From a virus: 64,000 nucleotides of DNA. The stretch lies in the IMG/VR virus record IMGVR_UViG_3300025652_000001, positions 1 through 64,000 of that record, one strand, 5' to 3'. Below, in pieces: positions 47,647 through 55,439 of this stretch; the stretch's first letter is position 1; the number at the start of each line of letters is the position of its first letter. Both the position numbers and the translations under genes were made by a program. Below the pieces are notes generated by a model, which ran no database searches, had not been told where the DNA came from, and was given only the letters and a program-made list of their open reading frames with translations.

Positions 47647-47679
47647 GAGGAAAGGAGAAAATAATTGCTTTATTTTAGA

Positions 47680-47707
47680 TAAAAGAAAAGCTGCATAAAG
47701 GCGGCTT
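47680..47707 (-). terminator. rho-independent terminator
   Basis: Minus-strand AAGCCGC/GCAGCTT stem with one mismatch followed by TTTCTTTT, shortly after the 19-residue peptide gene. Confidence 0.65.
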
Positions 47708-47715
47708 ATATGGGT

Positions 47716-47775
47716 TTAATCGAATTTAATAGGCATTTTTAAGAATGCCGCCAGTAGTCCTAAAATAAAACCCAT
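47716..47775 (-). CDS. 19-residue hydrophobic micropeptide
   Basis: MGFILGLLAAFLKMPIKFD. GGAGG lies 7 bases before the ATG and the start overlaps the upstream stop as TAATG. The first 13 residues are membrane-like. A terminator follows 9 bases after the stop. The coupling and binding site support translation; the function is unknown. Confidence 0.45.
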   Translation of the reverse strand: MGFILGLLAAFLKMPIKFD

Positions 47776-48053
47776 TAGAACGCCTCCCATATATCGTCAA
47801 CCTTAGTCATTGTGGGTAATTGCTCTAGGTATTCATTGTAGTCTGCAAGGCTCATGCCAAGGCTAAACCGCCGCCCTGTACCTTTACCACAAATATACCA
47901 AAAATCTTTACTATATAAGTGATTGCTTATATACTCTTGTCGATCTTTCGAGCTATTGAATTTCAAATATGAACCATGGCGACTGTAGCGCCCTGTTTGT
48001 TTGTTGGCTGTGCCAGTTGTTGCATTACCTAAGGCCATGAAAATTAAATGCAT
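47775..48053 (-). CDS. hypothetical protein, 92 aa
   Basis: A basic middle part (KQTGRYSRHGSYLKF; GKGTGRRFSLGMS) and an acidic end. AGGGG precedes the ATG at 48053; a second ATG lies five codons later. The function is unknown. Confidence 0.6.
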   Translation of the reverse strand: MHLIFMALGNATTGTANKQTGRYSRHGSYLKFNSSKDRQEYISNHLYSKDFWYICGKGTGRRFSLGMSLADYNEYLEQLPTMTKVDDIWEAF

Positions 48054-48055
48054 AA

Positions 48056-48199
48056 TTAAACCCCTACCATTTGCGAGAGTTGAGCCAATACGCGGTTAGG
48101 TTTACCATTGCGGCGGGCAATATCTCCCTTTTTAACCTTCTGTTTTTGGAAGTTTGTCCAAACTTCCTGCCCACGTTGTTTTCTAATAGTTTTTAACAT
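48056..48199 (-). CDS. basic small protein, 47 aa
   Basis: Very rich in Lys, Arg and Gln (MLKTIRKQRG...KQKVKKGDIARRNGK), so nucleic-acid binding is plausible. It ends 2 bases before the next gene, whose binding site it contains. The function is unknown. Confidence 0.5.
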   Translation of the reverse strand: MLKTIRKQRGQEVWTNFQKQKVKKGDIARRNGKPNRVLAQLSQMVGV

Positions 48200-48246
48200 G
48201 ATTTAGATACCTTTGGTTAGTTATTGGTTAACGTTTAAATCGTCGC

Positions 48247-48624
48247 TTATGCAGCAAGCTCTTGATTTTCTTCAAAGTCATTGAAAGCACTATCTAACAC
48301 ACCCTGCACATCCGCATATAAAGCCCAAAAAGCTAAAGCCGTATGAAAGTCATTGAGACTACGCTCTTTAATGACTTCGTAAGCAACTAGTCCGTTGTCA
48401 ATACCGTACTCGGTATTATCTGAGTACTCCAACACAGGTAGATTGTAAGCGTAGTAAATCACCCACTGATGACCGTCTATGGTTTCATGCAAGCGACTAT
48501 CATTGATTAATTCTTCCGCATCATCGCGGTCATTGTCGCACTCACTCATACACTCAGAAACTAAAGCTTCAGCGATAGCGTTAACTTCTAACCAATATAC
48601 ACTTTTACTGTTTAAATCATTCAT
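48247..48624 (-). CDS. acidic protein, 125 aa
   Basis: Start at ATG 48624 (MNDLNSKSVYW), set by GGAGG 7 bases upstream. Highly acidic with many E, D, Y and W and a HQWVIYYAYNLP segment; proteins of this charge and shape can mimic DNA, but there is no direct evidence. Promoter at 48679-48707. Confidence 0.6.
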   Translation of the reverse strand: MNDLNSKSVYWLEVNAIAEALVSECMSECDNDRDDAEELINDSRLHETIDGHQWVIYYAYNLPVLEYSDNTEYGIDNGLVAYEVIKERSLNDFHTALAFWALYADVQGVLDSAFNDFEENQELAA

Positions 48625-48678
48625 TCTGTTTGCCTCCAAAGGCTATTTAGTTAAACATTAATTTGTTACTACAAAGCT

Positions 48679-48707
48679 ATTCTAATCTATTAAACTGTAA
48701 CACGCAA
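48679..48707 (-). promoter_or_regulatory. candidate sigma70-like promoter
   Basis: TTGCGT (48702-48707), 17-bp spacer, TAGAAT (48679-48684), minus strand. The -35 is weak and lies in the end of the gene at 48690. Confidence 0.45.
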
Positions 48708-48923
48708 CACTTTATTTATAATTAAATCACTAATATCTTTTTGTGATCTACCACACCAAAACTTAAAAGCGTTAACAGTGTTACGTTTGTAATTGACACG
48801 GAGGAAGGGTTCACCCTTGCGGTTAGTCACATATACAGGTAAGCCAGTTTTAACCGCTTCACGCATAGCCTTGAAAAGCTTAATACCCATAGTAATGTGC
48901 TGCAAGTGAGATATGTTTAACAT
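48690..48923 (-). CDS. hypothetical basic protein, 77 aa
   Basis: A basic beta/helix protein with VYVTNRKGEPFLRVNYKRN, possibly nucleic-acid binding. Its own promoter lies at 48969-48997. The function is unknown. Confidence 0.55.
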   Translation of the reverse strand: MLNISHLQHITMGIKLFKAMREAVKTGLPVYVTNRKGEPFLRVNYKRNTVNAFKFWCGRSQKDISDLIINKVLRVTV

Positions 48924-48968
48924 GGTAATGCTTCCTATTTGATTGATTTGTACTACTTAAGAGACTTT

Positions 48969-48997
48969 ATTCTAAAACACTCAACCTAGAAGATCAA
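48969..48997 (-). promoter_or_regulatory. sigma70-like promoter
   Basis: TTGATC (48992-48997), 17-bp spacer, TAGAAT (48969-48974), minus strand, upstream of the gene at 48923. Confidence 0.55.
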
Positions 48998-49023
48998 GTG
49001 TTTTATGGTAAAGAAACTAAACT

Positions 49024-49251
49024 TTATGCGGTAGCAAGATAAAAAGCTTTATCCTTGTGGTTATGTTCTGTTGTCGTTTGGTACACATCCCCACTAGCTA
49101 CTTGTACAGCACCCCCAGCGTATTCCCGAACGACTGTTAACGTTACAGGTTTAGCTTTTTCCTTTTTACCACCATTCCATTTAAAATCTACATAAATAGC
49201 TTTAATAGTTGGTTGATTGGCTTCAGTTGAACGAATTGATGAAGTAGTCAT
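49024..49251 (-). CDS. hypothetical protein, 75 aa
   Basis: Beta-rich basic protein (IKAIYVDFKWNGGKKEKAKP, then VTLTVVREYAGG). AGAGGAAATAAATT precedes the ATG. The function is unknown. Confidence 0.6.
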   Translation of the reverse strand: MTTSSIRSTEANQPTIKAIYVDFKWNGGKKEKAKPVTLTVVREYAGGAVQVASGDVYQTTTEHNHKDKAFYLATA

Positions 49252-49378
49252 AATTTATTTCCTCTTTGGTTGTTAATAAATCTTTAATTTAAACTAGGCT
49301 TTATTACCTAGCTTGTATAAGGCGCTATTCGCTTGCCTTGGTTGTCATTGTAATACCAGTACCACTATAACGCAAGCC

Positions 49379-49483
49379 TTAATTCAACTTTCTTCCCTGT
49401 AAGCCTAAACAAATAACATACAGGCCACCAACAATACACAAACACCAAGCAATCAATACCAAGTCAATAATCAGATTAATCAT
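49379..49483 (-). CDS. 34-residue membrane peptide
   Basis: MINLIIDLVLIAWCLCIVGG then VICLGLQGRKLN: a single membrane span. Its start overlaps the end of the next upstream small membrane gene. The function is unknown. Confidence 0.45.
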   Translation of the reverse strand: MINLIIDLVLIAWCLCIVGGLYVICLGLQGRKLN

Positions 49484-49625
49484 TACCTTTTTCCCCTTGT
49501 TTACTATCGCTTACAATCCACACAGACACTTTAGCAGTGAGCCACACAGCAAACACAGTAAAAGCCACAACATACAGAAATAAACCTAGTATTAAGAGCG
49601 GCTTAGCTTGAATTAATTCTAGCAT
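49476..49625 (-). CDS. 49-residue membrane protein
   Basis: One hydrophobic span (residues about 9-32) and a charged tail (VSDSKQGEKGND). AGGG stands 7 bases before the ATG. It overlaps the 34-residue membrane peptide gene, so the pair may act together. Confidence 0.5.
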   Translation of the reverse strand: MLELIQAKPLLILGLFLYVVAFTVFAVWLTAKVSVWIVSDSKQGEKGND

Positions 49626-49629
49626 GATA

Positions 49630-49893
49630 TTACCCTAATAATTTGAATTGGTACCAAAAATGCGAGCCTTGCCAAACATTATCCCCGCCTCTAAATTCCT
49701 TAAATGTATCTCCCCAATCAACCCTCTTGAAGTCAAGGTTTGATTTATTGAGTTTATCTTCTATACTAATCCACCATTCTGTTAGATCAACGTTTCGGTA
49801 GTAGTACGCCTTCCCTATAGTGTATATACCTTTGTATACCTTGACAGAACCACCTGTAATTAACTGTATATCACTGGCTTTTAATTTTTTCAT
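49630..49893 (-). CDS. hypothetical small-barrel-like protein, 87 aa
   Basis: The pattern ITGGSVKVYKGIYTIGKAYYYRN...WWISIED...WGDTFKEF again resembles the SH3-like block found in several proteins here. Basic N terminus. The function is unknown. Confidence 0.6.
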   Translation of the reverse strand: MKKLKASDIQLITGGSVKVYKGIYTIGKAYYYRNVDLTEWWISIEDKLNKSNLDFKRVDWGDTFKEFRGGDNVWQGSHFWYQFKLLG

Positions 49894-49904
49894 AAATCAC
49901 CTAT

Positions 49905-50333
49905 TTAATTAGTTTGATTCTTATCAAATGCTATAGCAGCATTCACTAGTGTTAGAATACCCAAGGCGCATAAGGCTAGCCACTGAGTATCTGAGCCTAT
50001 CATAACGCCTTCTAATAGTATTGTAAAGCCCCATGACTTGTATTTGTTACTAGTCCAATTATTTGCCCATGCTGCTAGAGTAGGGGCAGAATACACCAAA
50101 GCCGCCAATACTAACAAAATCTTAATAACTATCAGTAGATCAATACTACTAGCATTTGGCATAATCTCATAATGCATGATCCAATAGCTAGCAATCGGCA
50201 GGAAGCCAGCGGCTATGGTAGCTATAAGCTTGAATAGCATAACAAGCCAAGGCGTACCAATTTTAACTCGTCTAGCTCTTGGTGATGCTTTACGCTTGGT
50301 TGTAGGCTTTGCAGGTTGTTTGATAGCTGTCAT
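49905..50333 (-). CDS. multi-span membrane protein, 142 aa
   Basis: Start at ATG 50333 (MTAIKQPAKPTTKRKASP). A basic N-terminal tail of about 25 residues is followed by four hydrophobic segments (about 28-52, 63-85, 98-115 and 118-135). It could be a holin-like or membrane-modifying protein, but nothing shows this directly. Confidence 0.55.
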   Translation of the reverse strand: MTAIKQPAKPTTKRKASPRARRVKIGTPWLVMLFKLIATIAAGFLPIASYWIMHYEIMPNASSIDLLIVIKILLVLAALVYSAPTLAAWANNWTSNKYKSWGFTILLEGVMIGSDTQWLALCALGILTLVNAAIAFDKNQTN

Positions 50334-50395
50334 TCTGTATCTTCCTGTACGCATTCAAGCGATTCTAATGTTAAAGGTTAGTTGAATTGTAAAGA

Positions 50396-50527
50396 CTATT
50401 CCAGCGTCACCTTGACTATGTTGTTTAAGGTCTCACTAAGCATGATAAGCTGGTTTAAAATATCTTTACTATACGTAAAGCTACCCTCAGAACCGTCAAT
50501 ATAATAAACGTTAATCAAAGTAAACAT
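50396..50527 (-). CDS. hypothetical protein, 43 aa
   Basis: Starts MFTLINVYYIDGSEGSFTY at ATG 50527, set by GAGGTGTATA. The longer frame to 50638 would run through the upstream peptide gene and lacks a start signal. The function is unknown. Confidence 0.5.
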   Translation of the reverse strand: MFTLINVYYIDGSEGSFTYSKDILNQLIMLSETLNNIVKVTLE

Positions 50528-50573
50528 TATACACCTCGGATAAACTTGTTTAGAAGAGGCACTAAGCTTCAGC

Positions 50574-50702
50574 TTAGATACCAGCCTTAAGCATACGCTC
50601 ATTAGTTGAATTGATTGAAGTAGTACCAGCCTGTACAAGAGTGTTACCTACTATTCCATACACTCCACCGATTATAACTAGAAAACAGATTAACTTTTTC
50701 AT
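50574..50702 (-). CDS. small protein with signal peptide, 42 aa
   Basis: MKKLICFLVIIGGVYGIVGN followed by a short Thr/Ser/Asn-rich part: an N-terminal signal or membrane anchor. The ATG follows AAGG at 9 bases and lies 42 bases below a predicted transcription start. The function is unknown. Confidence 0.5.
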   Translation of the reverse strand: MKKLICFLVIIGGVYGIVGNTLVQAGTTSINSTNERMLKAGI

Positions 50703-50751
50703 GATGTTCGCCTTGGTTGTTTAGTTAAGTGTGTTTCGTCTTGATGTGGTC

Positions 50752-50780
50752 ATTATTACTCACTATCACCATAGTGTCAA
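50752..50780 (-). promoter_or_regulatory. sigma70-like promoter
   Basis: TTGACA (50775-50780), 17-bp spacer, AATAAT (50752-50757), minus strand. It opens the series of small genes below 50702. Confidence 0.72.
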
Positions 50781-51623
50781 CACTTTATTTAATCTTTACA
50801 CTCCTTTACAATAACCTTCGGTTATGCCTATTACCTAACGTGTATGTACGAATAACATAATACACCAATAACTGTCAATACCTTTTAAACGCTCTCTAAA
50901 GCTATCCTAGCCACTCTATCTATTACCTATAGCCTAGCATACCCTAGTAGCCTTAAATCGCTTGTTAAGCTTTACATTAAGGTGACACTAACATACCTAT
51001 ATCAATAACTATCAATATAGCTGTAATAGTCTGTTAGTCGCTCAACATACCCTAAGTGAGCTATAGATAGCACTACTAGCAGTTATACCCTTAACAACAC
51101 TTAACACCAGTAATAGCAAGGTGTATAGGCTTATTGGTTATCTGTTTAATTGATTGATTTAAGTGTATTAGGTGGGATTATCATCTAATAATTAGATTGA
51201 TTGATTGTTATGCTTATAGTGTCAATATACTTATGGTGTTGCTCTTATACCCCTATTGGTTAAGCACCTAACATACTCTTATTACTATTGTCAACCATAA
51301 TTATCTAATTTATTATATCATTTTAGCATACCCTCATAAGTATTCTGTTATAAGACATATAGCTATAGTCTATGGTATATGATTAGGTAATAAGTTTAAT
51401 TGGGTAGATATTTGGATATTGTAGGAGTATACTGTAGAGGGGTAAGGGGTTGTGTTAAGCACTGCTCTTGTATATACGGGGATTCTAACTAATTGATTTA
51501 TAAGAATTAAAGGTTATTGGACACTATAGATATTTTCAGGTAGAGATATTTTAGATAGGATATTTAGAGGGTGTTCTTTCTGGAGGGGAATTTGGAAATG
51601 TGAGGAAGTCAAATTTTAGGCAT
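50781..51623. other. long gene-free AT-rich region
   Basis: About 840 bases without any frame that has a credible start. It contains five copies of RCATACCYT at regular distances (listed separately), additional TTGACA words on the minus strand (50873, 51221, 51289) without convincing -10 boxes, and short tandem TTGATTGATTG runs. Origin, packaging or regulatory functions are possible. Confidence 0.6.
50936..51334. repeat. RCATACCYT motifs at 54-55 bp spacing
   Basis: Copies begin at 50936, 50990, 51044, 51270 and 51325. The intervals are 54, 54, 226 and 55 bases; 226 is close to four periods. Sequence between the motifs is not clearly conserved. All copies are in the same orientation. Confidence 0.55.
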
Positions 51624-51657
51624 AAAAAATCCCACCAACCATTACAGTTAGTGGGAT
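51624..51657 (-). terminator. rho-independent terminator
   Basis: Minus-strand ATCCCAC...GTGGGAT 7-bp stem followed by TTTTTTA, about 90 bases after the HTH protein gene. It closes the leftward transcript that carries the helicase. Confidence 0.85.
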
Positions 51658-51744
51658 GTGTTAAGTTTATATATATATATAGCACGGCTACAAAAAAAGG
51701 TGCCAAAAAAGGGACATTTTAAGAGGGTAGTTGAATTTGTACAA

Positions 51745-52473
51745 CTAACACTCTGATGTCCACCGTTTAATGGTACGCTCACTTACTCCCAATACATGGG
51801 CAATGTTCTTGATTTTATGGCCCTTCTGTTTAAGGGCAATAGCTTTATTTTTAGTATGGTCTTTGGGTAGGTCTACAAACTCTAGTAGTCTTTCTACACC
51901 CATCTCAGTATTATCTTGGGATGTACTAACACTGTCCAGTTCGCACCTAAGAGCAATAACATCCTGTTCTAAAGAGGTTAACCTGTCATTGACTGTACGC
52001 TTACAGGTTATGTCAGTTATCAGTTGATTAGGTGTAGAAGCTTTCTTGTGTAGTCGTAATTGCAATATTTTGTTATCCCTCATACTTCGTATGATAGGGT
52101 GGGAAACATTACTATCTACAATATCACTCACCACATGAGAGTAGATGGGATTACTTCTAGCTTCCTCTAGGTATTCGTCAGTTACTGAGTGTACCATCTT
52201 TACTTCTAGGAAACAAGTCTCTACTGTAGGGGAGTCTGCATCTAAAGCATGTTGGTATGCTGTGTTTACTTCCTCTAATTTCATATACTGCTTATCTTTG
52301 TAGGTGCCAGAATCTATATCTTTTAGCATCTTCCTGTTATTTGTTACCTCCCTACCATCCCTTACAATCTTCTCGTAGCTTGTTCTATCTCCAGTTCTTA
52401 CAGCCTCCATGTAAGCTACCCCCATTTCTTTTTCGTATTCATCATACTCATCAAAAGCTTTATCAGAGTCCAT
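51745..52473 (-). CDS. HTH DNA-binding protein, 242 aa
   Basis: A long acidic helical N-terminal part and a coiled-coil region (about 165-195) precede a C-terminal helix-turn-helix: KGHKIKNIAHVLGVSERTIK, of the transposase/sigma-like type. The ATG at 52473 overlaps the helicase stop and has AAGGA upstream; a GTG at 52494 is less likely. It is probably a regulator; it is the last gene before the gene-free region and could act there. Confidence 0.7.
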   Translation of the reverse strand: MDSDKAFDEYDEYEKEMGVAYMEAVRTGDRTSYEKIVRDGREVTNNRKMLKDIDSGTYKDKQYMKLEEVNTAYQHALDADSPTVETCFLEVKMVHSVTDEYLEEARSNPIYSHVVSDIVDSNVSHPIIRSMRDNKILQLRLHKKASTPNQLITDITCKRTVNDRLTSLEQDVIALRCELDSVSTSQDNTEMGVERLLEFVDLPKDHTKNKAIALKQKGHKIKNIAHVLGVSERTIKRWTSEC

Positions 52474-53695
52474 AAAAATCCTTAACCTGTTCACTTACTA
52501 TTAAATTGTCTAGTGCCACTTGTTCTTTGCGGAGGAAAGTTAAGTTGTCTAAATCCTTAACACGACTTACAGCCACGTAGAGTTGTCCAGCAGAGAAGCA
52601 TCCTTTACCTACATGGACAGCCACATGATCTAATGTAACCCCTTGAGCCTTATGTATGCTGATTGCGTAGCCTAATGTTATTGGGTATTGGGTGAAACTA
52701 CCAACCACTTCTTTGACTATCTTATCACTGACCTTGGTATAATTGTAGGTTTCCCATGTAAAACTCTCCACCTCTACTGTAATACCACTGATTAACCTCA
52801 CTTTAATGCTCTGGTTATCCATAGAGATTACTGTGCCACTATCTCCGTTTACATATTGACTCCCTAAGTCGTTAGCACATAGTAACACCTTGCAACCCAC
52901 TTTAAGCTTAAGTATCTGAGGGACAAGGACATCTTTCTCACTAATCTTACCTTGCAGGTGTGCTACGAATACAGCTTCTTGGTTAGTGTTCTTATTATAC
53001 CAATGATTGTTTACTTTATGAGCATCGTCATTGTAGCAACACAAATGTAATAGGTCTTCTGAAAGTTTATATTCTCCTGTACTTGACAATAACTCTGCTA
53101 ATGCTAACTGATCCCCAGAGCGCATCCTGTTCAAGAGGTTATATTGTTCTATCTTTGGGTGACGCTGTGGTTCGGTTAGATGGTAGGTTTCAAAGTCCCA
53201 CACCTTAGAACTAAAGCAGTAAGGGGATGTGTACTTACTGTAGAATAGTTCCCATTCATTTCTACTTACAATAGGTTCCAATTGAAAGAAGTCTCCCTCT
53301 ACAATCATTTGTACTCCCCCAAAGGGTTTCTTGTTACATCTTGCCAACTTCAGTTTACGGTCAATAAGCTCAAGAAGGTCTACACGTAACATCCCCACTT
53401 CACTTATAATGATACGGTCTACTGTGGATAATACATCCCTTTGTTTCCTACCAATAATGTTAAAATCTTTGGCTTCCGGTAATCCCATAGGCAGGCCAAA
53501 AGCCCTATGACATGTAGTACCTTTCACATTCATGGCGGCAATACCTGTAGGGGCACACACAAGGGTGTTTGGGGTGGTTAAAGCTCGTGTTAGGTAGCTC
53601 TTGCCATTGCCGCCACTCCCTGTGATGAATATGTTCTTACCTTTCTGTACAGCATCATAAGCTGCTTTCTGTGAACTGCTAAAAGTATATGTCAT
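52463..53695 (-). CDS. Pif1/Dda-like SF1B DNA helicase
   Basis: A 410-residue helicase. Motifs: GSGGNGKS (Walker A), CAPTGIAA (Ia), IISEVGML (motif II), GDFFQL (III), a central insert, GYAISIHKAQGVTLD (V) and VAVSRVK (VI). In motif II the usual Asp-Glu is Ser-Glu. It should move 5' to 3' on single-stranded DNA and help replication start or repair. It overlaps the HTH gene and lies next to a small HNH gene. Confidence 0.88.
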   Translation of the reverse strand: MTYTFSSSQKAAYDAVQKGKNIFITGSGGNGKSYLTRALTTPNTLVCAPTGIAAMNVKGTTCHRAFGLPMGLPEAKDFNIIGRKQRDVLSTVDRIIISEVGMLRVDLLELIDRKLKLARCNKKPFGGVQMIVEGDFFQLEPIVSRNEWELFYSKYTSPYCFSSKVWDFETYHLTEPQRHPKIEQYNLLNRMRSGDQLALAELLSSTGEYKLSEDLLHLCCYNDDAHKVNNHWYNKNTNQEAVFVAHLQGKISEKDVLVPQILKLKVGCKVLLCANDLGSQYVNGDSGTVISMDNQSIKVRLISGITVEVESFTWETYNYTKVSDKIVKEVVGSFTQYPITLGYAISIHKAQGVTLDHVAVHVGKGCFSAGQLYVAVSRVKDLDNLTFLRKEQVALDNLIVSEQVKDFYGL

Positions 53696-53707
53696 TGTTT
53701 ATCCTAT

Positions 53708-54067
53708 TTAATTATGTTCCATCTTTATCTCAAAGACCTCTCTTTCCGAATGATACTTAGGTTCTATGTAGTCAATCCAACGAACAGGCCAACCCCAGTA
53801 GTCTATTAGTTTCTTTACTTCATATTGCCTTTCCTCACAATATTCTCTTGCAGCAAGGTAAACATCTAGTACGGGTAGTTGATTGCCCTTCAACCCATTA
53901 CATTTCTTACAAGAACCTACCATATTGACTAAGTAACTAATTCCACCCTTGGATACTGGGAATAGGTGGTCTACGTTAGAACAACTGTTAAGTTTACAGT
54001 AGAAACAGGTGTTGTGTACTTGAACTATAGCCCTTCTAACTTGTTGTTCATAACTGTGGTAGAACAA
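53708..54067 (-). CDS. small HNH endonuclease
   Basis: A 119-residue protein. HNH core: CFYCKLNSC, NVDHLFPVSKGG, NMVGSCKKCNGLKGN, giving two Cys pairs and the Asp-His/Asn/His-like catalytic set. The start is a TTG with GGAGG 8 bases upstream. The last 40 residues are aromatic and acidic. It may be a mobile nuclease or one with a role in DNA processing. Confidence 0.8.
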   Translation of the reverse strand: MFYHSYEQQVRRAIVQVHNTCFYCKLNSCSNVDHLFPVSKGGISYLVNMVGSCKKCNGLKGNQLPVLDVYLAAREYCEERQYEVKKLIDYWGWPVRWIDYIEPKYHSEREVFEIKMEHN

Positions 54068-54070
54068 TTA

Positions 54071-54232
54071 TTACTCCTCCTTCTCTTTAAGATATTTAAC
54101 TACTTCTCTGTGTATCTTGTTCACCTCTTTTAGAATGAGACAATCATGATCCACATGGTACTTCATAGCTTGTATGTACTCTTGTACTATATCTTCTTTA
54201 AGCCTCTCTACATCTGTCTGATGGGTGTGCAT
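54071..54232 (-). CDS. hypothetical helical protein, 53 aa
   Basis: Charged and His-containing helix (MHTHQTDVERLKEDIVQEY...). AGGAAGTATA precedes the ATG. It overlaps the upstream gene by 35 bases, which is more than usual here. Its tail carries the HNH gene's GGAGG. The function is unknown. Confidence 0.5.
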   Translation of the reverse strand: MHTHQTDVERLKEDIVQEYIQAMKYHVDHDCLILKEVNKIHREVVKYLKEKEE

Positions 54233-54485
54233 TATACTTCCTATCGAGATTCTTCACCTCTCTCACTAATACCTCAACAACTTGTTCAATGGTCAATTCC
54301 GCATAGTGGTGAGAATAGCAGTCAAACAGGAAATACTGATCACCTTGTTTTTGTAACCACTCACCACTTTGCAGTAAGGTGGCTTCTTTGTATAGGTCTC
54401 TACTTGGTGGGTTGATGATTGTAATCTCACCAGCATTCACCTTACGTCTCCACTCTTTTGCTGAGATTGTAGGTCTTTCAATCAT
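54198..54485 (-). CDS. hypothetical protein, 95 aa
   Basis: A soluble mixed protein with a basic start (ERPTISAKEWRRKVNAGE) and an acidic helix near the end. GGGAG lies 10 bases before the ATG. The function is unknown. Confidence 0.55.
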   Translation of the reverse strand: MIERPTISAKEWRRKVNAGEITIINPPSRDLYKEATLLQSGEWLQKQGDQYFLFDCYSHHYAELTIEQVVEVLVREVKNLDRKYNAHPSDRCREA

Positions 54486-54672
54486 TACGCTGGAACTCCC
54501 TTCTTATTGGCCACAAATTATCCCTAATGTTTAGTGCCATTGCTTCCTCTACCATTTTCACAGCTTCATGAACAGCCTCTTCTTTTGTGTGGCCTTCCCA
54601 ACAATCGTTAGCATTTACAATATTAACCCACTGGCCATCAAAGAGCCTAATCTCATTATCAGTTCCGTTCAT
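54478..54672 (-). CDS. hypothetical acidic protein, 64 aa
   Basis: A short protein with a KEEAVHEAVKMVEEAM helix. This resembles small phage proteins with a beta hairpin plus helix. Overlaps neighbours by 8 and 14 bases. The function is unknown. Confidence 0.55.
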   Translation of the reverse strand: MNGTDNEIRLFDGQWVNIVNANDCWEGHTKEEAVHEAVKMVEEAMALNIRDNLWPIRREFQRND

Positions 54673-54973
54673 CTTGTACCTCCTTAAGTATAAGAGATTC
54701 AGATCTCAAGTAAACCCCATACTCTGGCGTTAGTCTCTCGATACCATACTTAAGTCTATAGTCTCTTGGTAAGAGTTCTCTTTCTATACCTGATCTAAGT
54801 GCTACTATAGTTCGTTCAACGTGTAGATACATCTCTTTCTCAACCTCATCCACTTCTTCCTGAAGTATATCAGCTGTACGTCTTGTAGCTACAATCTTAT
54901 AACCATCACTTGGATCAAGGTTTACTGTAATTACTTGGTCATACTTAAAGTTCTTTGTTCTTCCACTACTCAT
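54659..54973 (-). CDS. hypothetical protein, 104 aa
   Basis: A charged helical middle (ILQEEVDEVEKEMYLHVERT) and basic part. Coupled to the upstream membrane protein by ATGA. The function is unknown. Confidence 0.6.
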   Translation of the reverse strand: MSSGRTKNFKYDQVITVNLDPSDGYKIVATRRTADILQEEVDEVEKEMYLHVERTIVALRSGIERELLPRDYRLKYGIERLTPEYGVYLRSESLILKEVQDERN

Positions 54974-55149
54974 TTAATCCTCCGAGACTTAATCTCTTCA
55001 CTTACTATTAGACAGATACCAGCCACAATAACTAAAGGCCAGAGTATTGCTGTGCCTATTGCGAATATCTCTTCCCCTTTATCTGCCATAGACAAGAAAA
55101 AGTACATCGCCCCAATAACACCCACTATATAAATTGTAAAAGCTAACAT
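54970..55149 (-). CDS. small membrane protein, 59 aa
   Basis: Two hydrophobic spans (residues about 2-20 and 28-50) separated by ADKGEE, and a basic tail. GGGAGATGTAGA precedes the ATG. A hairpin-type membrane protein of unknown function. Confidence 0.55.
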   Translation of the reverse strand: MLAFTIYIVGVIGAMYFFLSMADKGEEIFAIGTAILWPLVIVAGICLIVSEEIKSRRIK

Positions 55150-55439
55150 TCTACATCTCCCAGTATCTTAGTTAAATGATGGTGTACCTCACCAAACACA
55201 GCAGAGAACGCTATAGCCCATTCAGCTAAGTCACTCTCGCTATCCATACCCTCTTCTAGTTGTACTCTAGCCTTCATCCGTAAGCTTTCTTCATAACGCA
55301 TCTTTACCCACTTCTGGAGTGAGGGAATATCAACCACACCACTGTGCATGAATAAAGGATGTGCTAGAGCATTCATAAGTTGTTCTATTGTCAGTAACCC
55401 AGCTTCTTTGAGTTTTATGTCTAGTTCTTTATTGTTCAC
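55143..55439 (-). CDS. hypothetical protein, 98 aa
   Basis: The start is the GTG at 55439, because AGGAGG lies 7 bases before it; the frame open to 55502 lies in the neighbour. A helical soluble protein ending in a His-rich helix (FGEVHHHLTKIL). The function is unknown. Confidence 0.6.
   Translation of the reverse strand: MNNKELDIKLKEAGLLTIEQLMNALAHPLFMHSGVVDIPSLQKWVKMRYEESLRMKARVQLEEGMDSESDLAEWAIAFSAVFGEVHHHLTKILGDVEC

Noticed and set aside
46085-51334. CRISPR array
   Set aside because: Repeat units are 6-9 bases, unevenly spaced, and no cas genes or uniform spacers are present.
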